From positions 62,001 through 126,000 of the forward strand of contig PAPI01000027.1 in the NCBI GenBank assembly GCA_002708845.1: a stretch of DNA of 64,000 nucleotides, written 5' to 3'. Positions 19,430 through 27,597 of the stretch are shown here, piece by piece. A model generated the notes under the pieces. It saw nothing but the letters and a program-made list of their open reading frames with translations, did no database searches and was not told the DNA's origin. How positions within the stretch are numbered: the first letter of the stretch is position 1; each line of letters begins with the position of its first letter. Both the position numbers and the translations under genes were made by a program. This DNA is from Leeuwenhoekiella sp. (GTDB taxonomy: Bacteria > Bacteroidota > Bacteroidia > Flavobacteriales > Flavobacteriaceae).

Positions 19430-19878
19430 ATTTTAAAAATAACGTATCTTTAAAATGCTGAAAAACAGCACACATTTTTAAAGTAGGGGTATCCAATTTT
19501 TTGACTTTCGCTGATAAACCTACCCGGCAAATACTAACATATCGGAAATTTTTCCCGATAAAAAGCAATGGGTTCAGATGATAATCTGGTAATCAAATTG
19601 TAGGGATTTTTGTTCGCCTGCGGCGAACGAAAAGGAATAGCAAGAGGGTAACACGCTGCGCGATGTTACGTATTCCTTTTCGTTTTCAACGTATTGAAAA
19701 TCAACGCTTTAAAATGCAATTAATATGTTGATTTTCAATAATTTGCGACAAATGCCCAGAAAGCGCCCATTTTTCGGGAAGGATTTGCGACAAAGCATCA
19801 GAATGACGAACCAATCAGGTTATTGAGAGTGAGTGATTAATCAAAGTAATTTTTAATGTTATTAAAAGGTACAATACT
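19430..19878. repeat. Palindrome- and repeat-rich intergenic control segment
   Basis: No gene is seen. Nested structures cover 19612-19794: a 7-bp hairpin GTTCGCC/GGCGAAC (19612-19618 and 19622-19628); a perfect 14-bp inverted repeat AACGAAAAGGAATA (19626-19639) with 19671-19684; a second perfect 14-bp pair TATTGAAAATCAAC (19692-19705) with 19727-19740; and the 12-bp direct repeat ATTTGCGACAAA at 19741-19752 and 19783-19794. This sits just upstream of the helix-turn-helix-type gene of the element, as expected for an operator, replication origin or transfer origin. Which of these it is cannot be told from sequence alone. Confidence 0.7.
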
Positions 19879-20544
19879 GTGGAGAAAGTGAATTACATTA
19901 CGCATCTCAATATCGTATTTGAGCAATTCAATATGGATGACCGTATCAAGCAAGGTCACATCACATTATATCTGGCGTTCTTTCAAAAATGGAATCGGAA
20001 GTTTTTTAAAAAAACCATAACCATAAATAGAGAAAGGATTATGGAGAGAGCAAAATTCAAATCTAAAACAACCTATCATAGCTATATAAAAGACCTTAAT
20101 GACTGGGGCTACTTAAGATACTTTCCATCATATAGTCCTGCAAAGGGTTCAAAAGTACAGATGACCATTTTTTTTGCCTTAGATGGTCAGAAATTGGTTA
20201 ACAGCGTCCCGGAACAAGGCCAAAATTTGGTACATTATAAAAAACATAAAACAACAGAGAAATTATATAAACTGACAAGGCCAAAAAATGAACAAGTTGT
20301 TTTAGAATTTTTTGAAGAAAATAAGTGGCCAGCGTTTGAAGGAAAAAAATTCTATGCGTATTACAAAGCTAGAAACTGGGAACTTAGTAGAGGTCTCAAA
20401 ATTAAAAACTGGAAGACAGCTGCGACTAATTACATTGATAAAGGCCTCAACATAAAGGAGGAAAAAGCTTTTACAGATTCTGGACTGGAAGATAATTTAA
20501 GAAAATACGATAATAAAAATAAAGATTATACGATACCTCTATAA
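19879..20544 (+). CDS. Element-encoded winged-helix/replication-type regulator next to integrase
   Basis: This 221-residue protein reads NYITHLNIVFEQFNMDDRIK, HITLYLAFFQKWNRKFF and then FKSKTTYHSYIKDLNDWGYL, a helix-turn-helix-like core. I have seen this pattern repeatedly beside tyrosine integrases in flavobacterial integrative elements, where it is annotated as a transcriptional regulator or replication-initiator-like protein. The second half is Lys-rich and variable. The start is GTG 19879, the only plausible start before the conserved NYITHLN block. It converges with the integrase gene, with 7 bp between stops. The palindromes just upstream are probable binding sites. Confidence 0.7.
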   Translation: MEKVNYITHLNIVFEQFNMDDRIKQGHITLYLAFFQKWNRKFFKKTITINRERIMERAKFKSKTTYHSYIKDLNDWGYLRYFPSYSPAKGSKVQMTIFFALDGQKLVNSVPEQGQNLVHYKKHKTTEKLYKLTRPKNEQVVLEFFEENKWPAFEGKKFYAYYKARNWELSRGLKIKNWKTAATNYIDKGLNIKEEKAFTDSGLEDNLRKYDNKNKDYTIPL

Positions 20545-20551
20545 ATCACAA

Positions 20552-21760
20552 CTAAAATTTATTTCTCAGAATTGCCATATCCCTACTCACTTTCATATCT
20601 AAAATCTTTGCATAATGCTGAGTCGTTTTAAGATTAGTATGACCAAGCATTTTGCTTACAGATTCAATGGGGACACCATTAGTGAGGGTAACCGTAGTTG
20701 CGAACGTGTGGCGCGCCAAATGAAAAGTTAGATTTTTTGTTATCCCAGCTAATGTCGCGATCTCCTTGATGTACGCATTCATTTTTTGATTACTTAAAAC
20801 GGGGAGCACAAGATCTTTTTCTTTCAACAGCTCGTTGTCTTTGTTCTTATCAATAATCGTTTTGGCAATAGGTAAAATTGGGATATTACTTCTGGTATCG
20901 GTTTTAGAACGTTTTGTCTTGATCCATTCCTCACCATCTGCACCAACACTAATATCACTTCTATTTAATTTTTTAACATCGGCGTAGGCTAGACCCGTAA
21001 AACAGCAAAAGATGAAAATATCGCGGACCTGATTAAGCCGTTCCATTTTCAAATCAAGATTAATGATTTTTTGAATTTCATCTTCAGTTAAAAATTCACG
21101 TTCTACAATTTTGAGCTTCGCTTTCCAGTGTAAAAAAGGGTCTTTGTCAATCCAATCATTAGCATGTGCAATGCGAATGATCTTTTTAAAATTGGTGATA
21201 TATTTAACGGCTGAGTTGTGCGCACATTTACGTGTGGTTTTCAGATAGTATTCAAGACCCGTTATGAATTTATGATCTACTTCCTGAACGGGAATATCAT
21301 TTCTCTTATATTTCTGTTTTATGAAAGCCTCCACATGTTTTTTACAGGTGCGATAGCGCTCTGCAGTTCCTGCGGCAAAATCTTTACCTATGAGACTTTC
21401 TACCTTGTCATTGTGCTCCTGGAAGATCTCGAGCAACATTTTTTGTGTTTTGTCCTTACCTAAGTACGCATCTCGAAGATTCAAAGCAGTATAAGATTTT
21501 CCTTCACGCTGAAACTGATGCTGAATAGCATATATTTTGTCTGTAATTATACTTATTTCTCTATTAATTTCTTGTGAGTTTTGAGAATTACCTAAAGCCC
21601 GTTGAGTTTTGGAATGCCAATCGTCAACTTTGACTTTTCTATGAATACTGCATTCAGCCCTCCGGCCATCGAGCGTAATACGAAGGTAAATAACAGCTTT
21701 GCCGTATTCATCGGCTTTACTTTTTTTAATGTAGAACAGAAGAGAAAGAGAATGTGACAC
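20552..21760 (-). CDS. Tyrosine recombinase/integrase of the tRNA-Ser element
   Basis: This 402-residue protein has three parts: an arm-type DNA-binding domain (LSLLFYIKKSKADEYGKAVI), a SAM-like core-binding domain (about 105-205) and the catalytic domain. The catalytic residues are HLARHTFAT (His347, Arg350), LGHTNLKTTQHY (His374) and nucleophile Tyr383. The position of the first catalytic arginine reads TGLAYADV (Ala258), a feature shared with IntDOT-like integrases of Bacteroidota. The start is GTG 21760, supported by the conserved N-terminal motif and an upstream in-frame stop. It lies 240 bp from the 3' end of tRNA-Ser, the classic position for integration into a tRNA gene. Confidence 0.93.
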   Translation of the reverse strand: MSHSLSLLFYIKKSKADEYGKAVIYLRITLDGRRAECSIHRKVKVDDWHSKTQRALGNSQNSQEINREISIITDKIYAIQHQFQREGKSYTALNLRDAYLGKDKTQKMLLEIFQEHNDKVESLIGKDFAAGTAERYRTCKKHVEAFIKQKYKRNDIPVQEVDHKFITGLEYYLKTTRKCAHNSAVKYITNFKKIIRIAHANDWIDKDPFLHWKAKLKIVEREFLTEDEIQKIINLDLKMERLNQVRDIFIFCCFTGLAYADVKKLNRSDISVGADGEEWIKTKRSKTDTRSNIPILPIAKTIIDKNKDNELLKEKDLVLPVLSNQKMNAYIKEIATLAGITKNLTFHLARHTFATTVTLTNGVPIESVSKMLGHTNLKTTQHYAKILDMKVSRDMAILRNKF

Positions 21761-21890
21761 CGAATAGTTTTTTTAATTCTCTTCAAGGTAATCAAAAAAT
21801 CCTAATCAAATATGAAATTAAAACACTGAAATACAATATATTAACTCTAATTCGGTGTCAGTTGGTGGAGGTAAAAAAGTGACACCGAAT
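21754..21890. repeat. Three copies of GACACCGAAT around the integrase start: probable arm-type sites
   Basis: GTGACACCGAAT occurs at 21754-21765, overlapping the integrase start codon, and again at 21879-21890. An inverted copy ATTCGGTGTCA lies at 21850-21860, forming an 11-bp inverted repeat with 21880-21890. Repeated short sites between an integrase gene and its tRNA target usually bind the integrase N-terminal arm domain or a directionality factor. The role is inferred from position. Confidence 0.6.
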
Positions 21891-21942
21891 TGGCCACCTT
21901 TTCTTTGCATTTATTTGATATCAAATGAAATCAATAAAAATA

Positions 21943-21977
21943 AAAAACCCTGTAAATCAACGATTTACAGGGTTTTT
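21943..21977 (-). terminator. Strong hairpin terminator after tRNA-Ser
   Basis: Perfect 16-bp arms AAAAACCCTGTAAATC (21943-21958) and its complement (21962-21977) enclose a 3-base loop. Both ends give T runs, so it can act in both directions. It lies 23 bp beyond the 3' end of the leftward tRNA gene and also insulates the integrase region. Confidence 0.85.
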
Positions 21978-22000
21978 ATTGCCTATTTTAGGGCTTTCCG

Positions 22001-22085
22001 CGGAGAAAGAGGGATTCGAACCCCCGGAGGTGTGACCCTCAACAGTTTTCAAGACTGCCGCATTCGACCACTCTGCCATTTCTCC
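22001..22085 (-). tRNA. tRNA-Ser (anticodon TGA)
   Basis: On the minus strand the 85-nt sequence starts GGAGAAATGGCAGAGTGG and ends with the T-loop GGTTCGAATCC, the acceptor complement TTTCTCC and a G discriminator. The anticodon loop reads CTTGAAA, giving TGA, and the long variable arm (GAGGGTCACACCTC) identifies a class II serine tRNA. No CCA is encoded. The 3' half is the likely attachment site of the neighbouring integrase. Confidence 0.95.
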
Positions 22086-22174
22086 TGAGTGTCTCATCAA
22101 CTATTTGCTGATTGCGGGTGCAAATATAGAAAGTTTTTTCAATTTACTACTAAAAAATCAAACGGATTTTTAGA

Positions 22175-22837
22175 CTAATTATTCTTTCCGGTTATAGGAA
22201 TCTTATCTCCTTTAAAATGAGGCTCTTTGTTGATGAGTAATTCACCCCAGGCCTTTAAATTAGCTGCAATTTCGCGATAGCGGTTACGCGATTCCAGTTC
22301 ATAAGCTCTTCGGTCTCCGATGTAACCGTAGTAATCGAGACCCATACTGCGGGCGATGTAAATGGCTCTGGGCAGGTGAAAATGTTGCGTGACCACTATC
22401 GCTTTATCCACATCAAAGATGTACGACGCTCTGTACACCGAGTCATAGGTGTCAAAGCCGGCAAAATCCATAAAAATAGCCTCTTCAGGTACACCGCGCT
22501 CGCGCAGGTATTTTTTCATAGCAACCGGTTCGTTATACTGTGTAGTACCATTATCCCCGGAGAGTAAAAAGCGCTTTACTTTTCCCTGCGAATAGAGCAG
22601 GAGGGCAGATTCAACGCGGTCGCGCAATATTGTTGAGAGTTGGCCATTACTGCGTACGCTGGCTCCCAATACCAAAACAGTATAGGCCTCGGGCAGCGCT
22701 TCCGTGCGTTCAAAAATATAATCTTTAGTGGTGTGTTTAATGTAAAGTGACAATCCGGAAGTAACCAGCAAAACAAGAAGAAACGCAACGACCAGCCAAC
22801 GCAGCAGTTTTAAGAATACCAGATTGTTTTTAAACAT
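22175..22837 (-). CDS. SanA/YdcF-like DUF218 inner membrane protein
   Basis: This 220-residue protein has one N-terminal membrane anchor (LLRWLVVAFLLVLLVTSGLSLYI). A DUF218 domain follows: VLVLGASVRSNGQLSTILRD, RVESALLLYSQGKVKRFLLSG, VAMKKYLRERGVPEEAIFMD, then TQHFHLPRAIYIARSMGLD. E. coli SanA of the same size is involved in envelope barrier function under stress; the biochemical activity is unknown. The gene is transcribed toward tRNA-Ser and stands alone. It is the first core gene outside the integrative element. Confidence 0.85.
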   Translation of the reverse strand: MFKNNLVFLKLLRWLVVAFLLVLLVTSGLSLYIKHTTKDYIFERTEALPEAYTVLVLGASVRSNGQLSTILRDRVESALLLYSQGKVKRFLLSGDNGTTQYNEPVAMKKYLRERGVPEEAIFMDFAGFDTYDSVYRASYIFDVDKAIVVTQHFHLPRAIYIARSMGLDYYGYIGDRRAYELESRNRYREIAANLKAWGELLINKEPHFKGDKIPITGKNN

Positions 22838-23010
22838 AAATGGATCAAGGTTTTGGTAGGTTTGATAGGTCTTTTGGTGCTAACGCTTTTTGCATACTTA
22901 TTGGTATCAGGACGTGCCTTAAAATTACTAAGCTTTTTGCAATAAAAGATTATAAAGAACATTTAAAAGGCATTTTAAAAGAATATAACTGCATAATCCC
23001 GCGAAGGTCT

Positions 23011-23018
23011 TAACTTTG
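23011..23018 (+). promoter_or_regulatory. Putative -7 box for the nitroreductase gene
   Basis: TAACTTTG is an exact match to the Bacteroidota -7 consensus TAnnTTTG, 15 bp before ATG 23034. It overlaps an in-frame TTG at 23016 and so argues against that codon as start. No clear -33 element is visible. Confidence 0.5.
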
Positions 23019-23033
23019 GAAAAAATCTGTCTT

Positions 23034-23663
23034 ATGAATGTTCTCAAAAGCCTCAACTGGCGCTATGCCGTAAAAAAGTTTGATCCAAATCAAAAACTTA
23101 CCGCATCCAAGCTTGAGGTACTTACGGAAGCATTTAATCTTACCGCGACTTCATATGGTCTTCAGCCTTTGCGACTGGTGGTGGTTTCAGATAAAGATAT
23201 GCAGGAACAACTGGTAGAAGCTTCTATGAATCAAACTCAGGTGCGAGACGCTTCTCATGTTTTGGTTATTTGTGTAGAAAAGGAGGTTAGGGCTCCCTAT
23301 GTAGATACGTATTTTGACCGGGTACGCGAGGTGAGGGACACACCCGAAACAATACTGAAACCTTTTCGCGAGACTTTAAAAAAGCAATTTCATACTCAGG
23401 ATGCTGAAAAAACCCGGCAGTGGGCGATCAATCAGGCTTATCTGGCTTTGGGGAATTTGCTCACCGTTTGCGCGCTTGAAGCAATTGATGCCTGCCCAAT
23501 GGAAGGTTTTGTGCCTGAAAAATATGATGAATTGCTCAAGCTGGATAAATTGGGAATCACAAGTACCTTGGTTTTACCTGTAGGTTACCGCGCTGCAGAC
23601 GATATGTTTGCCGATTTTGAAAAGGTACGCCGTTCGACCGAAGACACGATAATCAGACTTTAA
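23034..23663 (+). CDS. NfsB-like NAD(P)H-dependent nitroreductase family oxidoreductase
   Basis: About 209 residues from ATG 23034. It begins LNWRYAVKKFDPNQKLTA, the FMN-binding start of the nitroreductase family. Further landmarks are LTATSYGLQPLRLVVVSDKD, ASHVLVICVEKE, WAINQAYLALGNLLTVCALE and DACPMEGFVPEKYDELLKLD, the last being the region binding flavin phosphate. Such enzymes are FMN-containing homodimers that reduce nitroaromatics or quinones with NAD(P)H. The gene is monocistronic with its own promoter box. Its stop lies 1 bp from the stop of a convergent gene. Confidence 0.92.
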   Translation: MNVLKSLNWRYAVKKFDPNQKLTASKLEVLTEAFNLTATSYGLQPLRLVVVSDKDMQEQLVEASMNQTQVRDASHVLVICVEKEVRAPYVDTYFDRVREVRDTPETILKPFRETLKKQFHTQDAEKTRQWAINQAYLALGNLLTVCALEAIDACPMEGFVPEKYDELLKLDKLGITSTLVLPVGYRAADDMFADFEKVRRSTEDTIIRL

Positions 23664-23664
23664 T

Positions 23665-24018
23665 CTAGGATTGATCACGTTGCGAGTTCTGAACCGGCTG
23701 ATCGATGATACGCATTTTATATTCGTAAGCTTTGCTTGGTTTTAAGATGCGCATAGAATGATTGTAGATCTCATCAGGCCTATAGATAGGCATGGAGTAT
23801 TCAATAGCAGGTGCTACAACACTATTTTCTTTAAAGTTTAAAAGCTCAGGATCTAATGGAAAAGCCTTAAAAGGTTTATTGATCGAAGGAAAACCGGGCT
23901 GCTGCAATTTTTGTAAAATGCTGTCCTGCTGTTTTTGCGGAAGAATTTGATTTTTTTGAGCAAGTACCGATACTGATCCGCTAAGAAGCAGAAGGCCTAA
24001 GAAGTATATTTGTTTCAT
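23665..24018 (-). CDS. Small secreted protein of unknown function (117 aa)
   Basis: A clear signal peptide (QIYFLGLLLLSGSVSVLAQ) precedes a mature part of about 97 residues rich in Gln, Pro and Lys: LPQKQQDSILQKLQQPGFPS, FKAFPLDPELLNFKENSVVA, IYNHSMRILKPSKAYEYKMR. No family is recognised. There are no cysteines, lipobox or transmembrane segments, so it is probably soluble in the periplasm or secreted. It is followed 70 bp later on the same strand by ribB, which appears to have its own terminator-free spacing, so no operon is claimed. Confidence 0.7.
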   Translation of the reverse strand: MKQIYFLGLLLLSGSVSVLAQKNQILPQKQQDSILQKLQQPGFPSINKPFKAFPLDPELLNFKENSVVAPAIEYSMPIYRPDEIYNHSMRILKPSKAYEYKMRIIDQPVQNSQRDQS

Positions 24019-24089
24019 AATGCGATGGATATATGTCTAATTACTTCAAAATAAGACCTTTGTTGCAGCCGGAAGCGAAAAAGATTTAC

Positions 24090-25235
24090 TTAGTAGGTCA
24101 CGCGCTCCATAATTTCAAGGCCATATCCTATCATCCCCACACGTTTATGGTCTTCGCTATTTGAAAGCAATCTTATTTTTGAAATTCCCAAATCGTGTAG
24201 GATTTGCGCTCCAATACCAAAATCTTTTAAATCCATTTTTGGCGAAGAATCCGCAGGTCTTCCGGTGGTTTGACGCTCTTTGAGATCTGATAAACGCGAA
24301 AGCAATTTGCTGGCAATATTTTCCTGATTGATAAAGACTACAGCTCCTTTTTCGGTTTTATTGATGAGCTCAAAGATTTTTTCCAACTTTTTATCGCTTT
24401 CCTGAGTAAGTGTGCTGAGGATGTCATTATTTACAAAAGACGAATTCACGCGTACCAAAACCGGCTCATCTATACCCCAGGTTCCTTTAGTGAGCGCGAT
24501 ATGCACCTGGTTATTGGTAGTTTGTTGGTAAGCCCTAATCCTAAAACTGCCATAACGGGTTTGCAGCTCAAAATCTTCTTTTTTGATAATCAGCGAGTCG
24601 TGTTGCATACGGTAAGCCACCAGATCTGCAATGGAAACGATCTTTAAATCAAACTTTTTAGCGACTTCTAAAAGTTGGGGCAGGCGAGCCATCGTGCCGT
24701 CTTCATTCATAATCTCAACGATCACACCTGCAGGAGCAAAGCCCGCAAGTCTTGCAAAATCTATAGCAGCCTCGGTGTGCCCGGTACGACGTAGAACACC
24801 ACCTTCTTTCGCTTTAAGTGGAAAAATGTGACCCGGTTTTGAAAAATCCCAGGGTTTTATATCGGGATTGATGAGTGCACGCACCGCTTTTGCACGATCT
24901 GAAGCACTAATTCCCGTTGTAACCCCATGTCCCTTAAGATCTACTGAAACCGTAAAAGCAGTTTCCATGGGATCACTATTGGTACCCACCATCATCTCCA
25001 GTTTCAGCTCTTTACAACGATCTTCGGTTATGGGAGCGCAGATGAGTCCACGGCCGTGTTTGGCCATAAAATTGATGGTTTCGGGAGTAACCGTTTCTGA
25101 AGCGGCCAAAAAATCACCTTCATTTTCCCGGTCTTCGTCATCTACCACAATGATTACTTTGCCATTTTTAATGTCTTCAATGGCTTCTTCAATGGTATTC
25201 AGCTGAATATTTTGTGGACGGGTTTGCACGTGCAT
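24090..25235 (-). CDS. ribB: 3,4-dihydroxy-2-butanone 4-phosphate synthase with degenerate GTP cyclohydrolase II domain
   Basis: This 381-residue protein has the RibBA layout. Residues about 10-208 are the RibB domain, which makes the four-carbon riboflavin precursor from ribulose 5-phosphate. VVDDEDRENEGDFLAA gives the acidic metal site, and FSKPGHIFPLKAKEGGVLRR and GHTEAAIDFARLAG follow. Residues about 215-381 are GCHII-like (FRIRAYQQTT, DLKDFGIGAQILHDLGISKI). However, the three zinc cysteines of active GCHII are missing: the segment reads NSSFVNNDILSTLTQES. The second activity is therefore probably absent, and another GCHII is needed elsewhere. A promoter box precedes it after the lptF-like stop. 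Confidence 0.93.
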   Translation of the reverse strand: MHVQTRPQNIQLNTIEEAIEDIKNGKVIIVVDDEDRENEGDFLAASETVTPETINFMAKHGRGLICAPITEDRCKELKLEMMVGTNSDPMETAFTVSVDLKGHGVTTGISASDRAKAVRALINPDIKPWDFSKPGHIFPLKAKEGGVLRRTGHTEAAIDFARLAGFAPAGVIVEIMNEDGTMARLPQLLEVAKKFDLKIVSIADLVAYRMQHDSLIIKKEDFELQTRYGSFRIRAYQQTTNNQVHIALTKGTWGIDEPVLVRVNSSFVNNDILSTLTQESDKKLEKIFELINKTEKGAVVFINQENIASKLLSRLSDLKERQTTGRPADSSPKMDLKDFGIGAQILHDLGISKIRLLSNSEDHKRVGMIGYGLEIMERVTY

Positions 25236-25253
25236 AAATTATCTTTAGGGAAA

Positions 25254-25261
25254 CAAAGGTA
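25254..25261 (-). promoter_or_regulatory. Putative -7 box for ribB
   Basis: On the minus strand this reads TACCTTTG, an exact TAnnTTTG match, 18 bp before the ribB ATG and after the stop of the upstream gene. It suggests ribB can be transcribed separately. A -33 element is not obvious, and no FMN riboswitch fits in the short leader. Confidence 0.45.
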
Positions 25262-25310
25262 CAATTTAGCCTTCTTATTAAACTTTCAGCTTTGTAAAAA
25301 ACAGGAATTG

Positions 25311-26924
25311 TTACTTAAAGGTTTTAAGCAGGGTTTCTGCTGCTTCTTTAAATTTTTCAGAATAACCATACTGCTCGTAATTGGCAACAATATCCTCAAG
25401 TTCCCGCTGGTTTTTAGTCTTAAGAATAGCTTTTTCCGAATTGGTAAGGTCAAAATCAGCAAGGGGCTGCTCAGGGTCAACGGCGTCCGGGTCTTTTTTA
25501 TTAAATAATTTTTTGATGGGATCAAGAAATCCTTCAAGATCAAATAAGCCCTGATCTGTGGTAGCACGATAGGTTAAATAAACACCTAACGGAAATAAAA
25601 TCAAAGTACTGAGCCAGCTTGCAAGCCAGGCCGAAACACTCCCGTCTTCGGCACTGTTTTTAGCAAAAATCCCGATGAAGTGATAGGTTAGGAATAGCGC
25701 CACCCCAATAACGATAGGTAGTCCTAATCCACCTTTGCGAATAATAGCACCCAAAGGTGCTCCTACAAAGAAAAGGATGACGCAGCCAAAGGCCAATACA
25801 AATTTTTCGTGAAGAGCAATTTCGTATTTACTGAGGGTTTTAATCTTTACCTGATTGTTGGTTTTTTGTCCTTTTATAGCCGTAATGTTGTTTTTTACAC
25901 TGGTTTCTGCACCGCGTAAAACCTGAGCCTGAGACGAGAGGCTGAAGTTTTTAATAAGTTCGTCTTCTACTACTCGGGTTGTGTCTACCGGAATATTTGA
26001 CAAATATGAAGTGTCTAGCGGGCGCAATTGCATCTCCCGGAGTTCTGTAGTACCACGTGACTTCAGGTAATTGCTGTAGTTTTTTGAAATATCTACCAGC
26101 GTATCGTTAAGTTGCGCTACCGTGAGCATGGTATACGCATTGTCGATACTCTTCTCATCCATATCTACATTGTCGAGTTCGCTAAGGTCAATATTGATGG
26201 TATAGGTCTCAAAATAACTTTTGACAAAAGGTTCACGGCGTTGCTTGCTGTAATCCTTTTGCTCAACTTCATCATAGTAGTTTCCATCTATGAGTTTCAG
26301 GGAGAGTACATTATCCCCTTCTGCACTAATCAGTTCGGCTTCACGTGCTTTTATTACCGTAAAATTCCCGGTGCGTGAAGGGTCTTTCTGGTAGATGATT
26401 ACGTCTTTTAAAAACTGACCGTTTTCTCCTTCCTTATCGGCGATTTTCATCACATAGCTTTCACCAATGGTATTATACTGTCCTTTGGTAATCGCCATTG
26501 CAGGTTTTACCTGAGCGATATTTCGTCTTAAATTTAGGGATTCAAATTCTGCCGCCGGAATCACATAATTGGCAAAAAGAAAAGAGGTGCCGGCTAAGAT
26601 TAAAATGAAAACGGTAAGGCTTCGCATAGCGCGTTGCAGCGAAATACCGGTTGATTTCATTGCGGCAAACTCGTAGTTTTCGGCGAAATTACCGAAGGTC
26701 ATAATGCTCGTAAGCAACACGGTTAACGGCAGCACCAGAGTAACCAGGCGGGGCGAAAAATACAATAGGAATTTTACAATAATAACCAGATCAAGATCTT
26801 TCCCAGCAAGCTCTTTAATATAGAGCCATACCGTTTGCAGTACGAATATGAACATCAAAATGATGAACGTACTGAGAAAGTTCTTGATAAAGGTTATTAG
26901 TATATAACGATCCAGTATTTTCAA
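25311..26924 (-). CDS. LptF/LptG family lipopolysaccharide export permease
   Basis: This 537-residue protein has the YjgP/YjgQ architecture. Helices near 12-35, 55-85 and 98-120 (FLSTFIILMFIFVLQTVWLY, LVTLVLPLTVLLTSIMTFGN, TVFILILAGTSFLFANYVIP) are followed by a periplasmic beta-jellyroll domain. A C-terminal group of three helices then follows (LAFGCVILFFVGAPLGAIIR, LPIVIGVALFLTYHFIGIFA, WLASWLSTLILFPLGVYLTY). LptF and LptG form the inner membrane core that pushes lipopolysaccharide onto the Lpt bridge. The periplasmic part is longer than in E. coli, and there is a 70-residue charged C-terminal tail. It follows lolA by 7 bp in the ftsK-lolA-lptF run. Confidence 0.9.
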   Translation of the reverse strand: MKILDRYILITFIKNFLSTFIILMFIFVLQTVWLYIKELAGKDLDLVIIVKFLLYFSPRLVTLVLPLTVLLTSIMTFGNFAENYEFAAMKSTGISLQRAMRSLTVFILILAGTSFLFANYVIPAAEFESLNLRRNIAQVKPAMAITKGQYNTIGESYVMKIADKEGENGQFLKDVIIYQKDPSRTGNFTVIKAREAELISAEGDNVLSLKLIDGNYYDEVEQKDYSKQRREPFVKSYFETYTINIDLSELDNVDMDEKSIDNAYTMLTVAQLNDTLVDISKNYSNYLKSRGTTELREMQLRPLDTSYLSNIPVDTTRVVEDELIKNFSLSSQAQVLRGAETSVKNNITAIKGQKTNNQVKIKTLSKYEIALHEKFVLAFGCVILFFVGAPLGAIIRKGGLGLPIVIGVALFLTYHFIGIFAKNSAEDGSVSAWLASWLSTLILFPLGVYLTYRATTDQGLFDLEGFLDPIKKLFNKKDPDAVDPEQPLADFDLTNSEKAILKTKNQRELEDIVANYEQYGYSEKFKEAAETLLKTFK

Positions 26925-26931
26925 TACCTGT

Positions 26932-27597
26932 CTAGTCTAAGCGGTTGATGTAATAATCGCCGTATTTTGATTCATCAAAGACAAAAAGATTGCCGGGAAG
27001 CGGCTGATTGGTCTTAAATGAATTTACGGTAATAGTAATTTTACTTCCATTTTTCTGAGTCATAATCAAACGGTAGATGTGCTTGGTTTGTACATCAACG
27101 CCCAGTAGCGCAGACTTCAGTTCGCTGTTAGAGTCAATAGGAGTAAGCTTGATGTACTGAATTTTACGACCGCTTACATTTTGCTCAATATCCCATTTAT
27201 ACGAATATCCCTTATTGAAAAAGGTCAGCATTTTTGAAGGGGTAATGGCATCATCATCCCCGGGGTCCTGAGTAGAAATGGTGATTTCTTCATCTTCGGG
27301 CACAATGGTATATAATTTTTTACCGTCATACATCTGGGTAGTACCCATCAGATTCAGCTTATATTTATCTCCATCTAAAGTGACATCTCCACGAGTTTCC
27401 TGGTTTATTCCGGCAGCATCGTTAGACAATCCATATTTGAAATCGATAAACATATTATCATAGCTTTTCACTTTAGCCGAAACCTGGTCTAAAAGTGTTT
27501 TTGCTTTGGTATCCTGAGCAAAACCCGTTGAAAAGGCTGCAAAACAAAATAGAAGGGCAGCGATTAAAGGTTTTTTATAAAAATTCATATTATTCAT
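26932..27597 (-). CDS. LolA-like outer membrane lipoprotein carrier protein
   Basis: This 221-residue protein has a signal peptide (LIAALLFCFAAFSTGFAQ) followed by a LolA-like beta-barrel: LLDQVSAKVKSYDNMFIDFK, GDVTLDGDKYKLNLMGTTQM, DGKKLYTIVPEDEEITIS, PSKMLTFFNKGYSYKWD, with the end FVFDESKYGDYYINRLD. LolA shuttles lipoproteins across the periplasm; Bacteroidota homologues diverge strongly but keep size and fold. The start overlaps the ftsK stop by 8 bp and its stop is 7 bp from the lptF-like gene, so three envelope and division genes are translationally linked. Confidence 0.88.
   Translation of the reverse strand: MNNMNFYKKPLIAALLFCFAAFSTGFAQDTKAKTLLDQVSAKVKSYDNMFIDFKYGLSNDAAGINQETRGDVTLDGDKYKLNLMGTTQMYDGKKLYTIVPEDEEITISTQDPGDDDAITPSKMLTFFNKGYSYKWDIEQNVSGRKIQYIKLTPIDSNSELKSALLGVDVQTKHIYRLIMTQKNGSKITITVNSFKTNQPLPGNLFVFDESKYGDYYINRLD

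Noticed and set aside
21855-22088. Open frame across the tRNA-Ser gene
   Set aside because: It is the plus-strand shadow of the terminator and tRNA; the RNA structure explains the sequence.
25236-25310. FMN riboswitch before ribB
   Set aside because: Only about 75 bp separate ribB from the upstream stop, and the conserved RFN-element text is absent.
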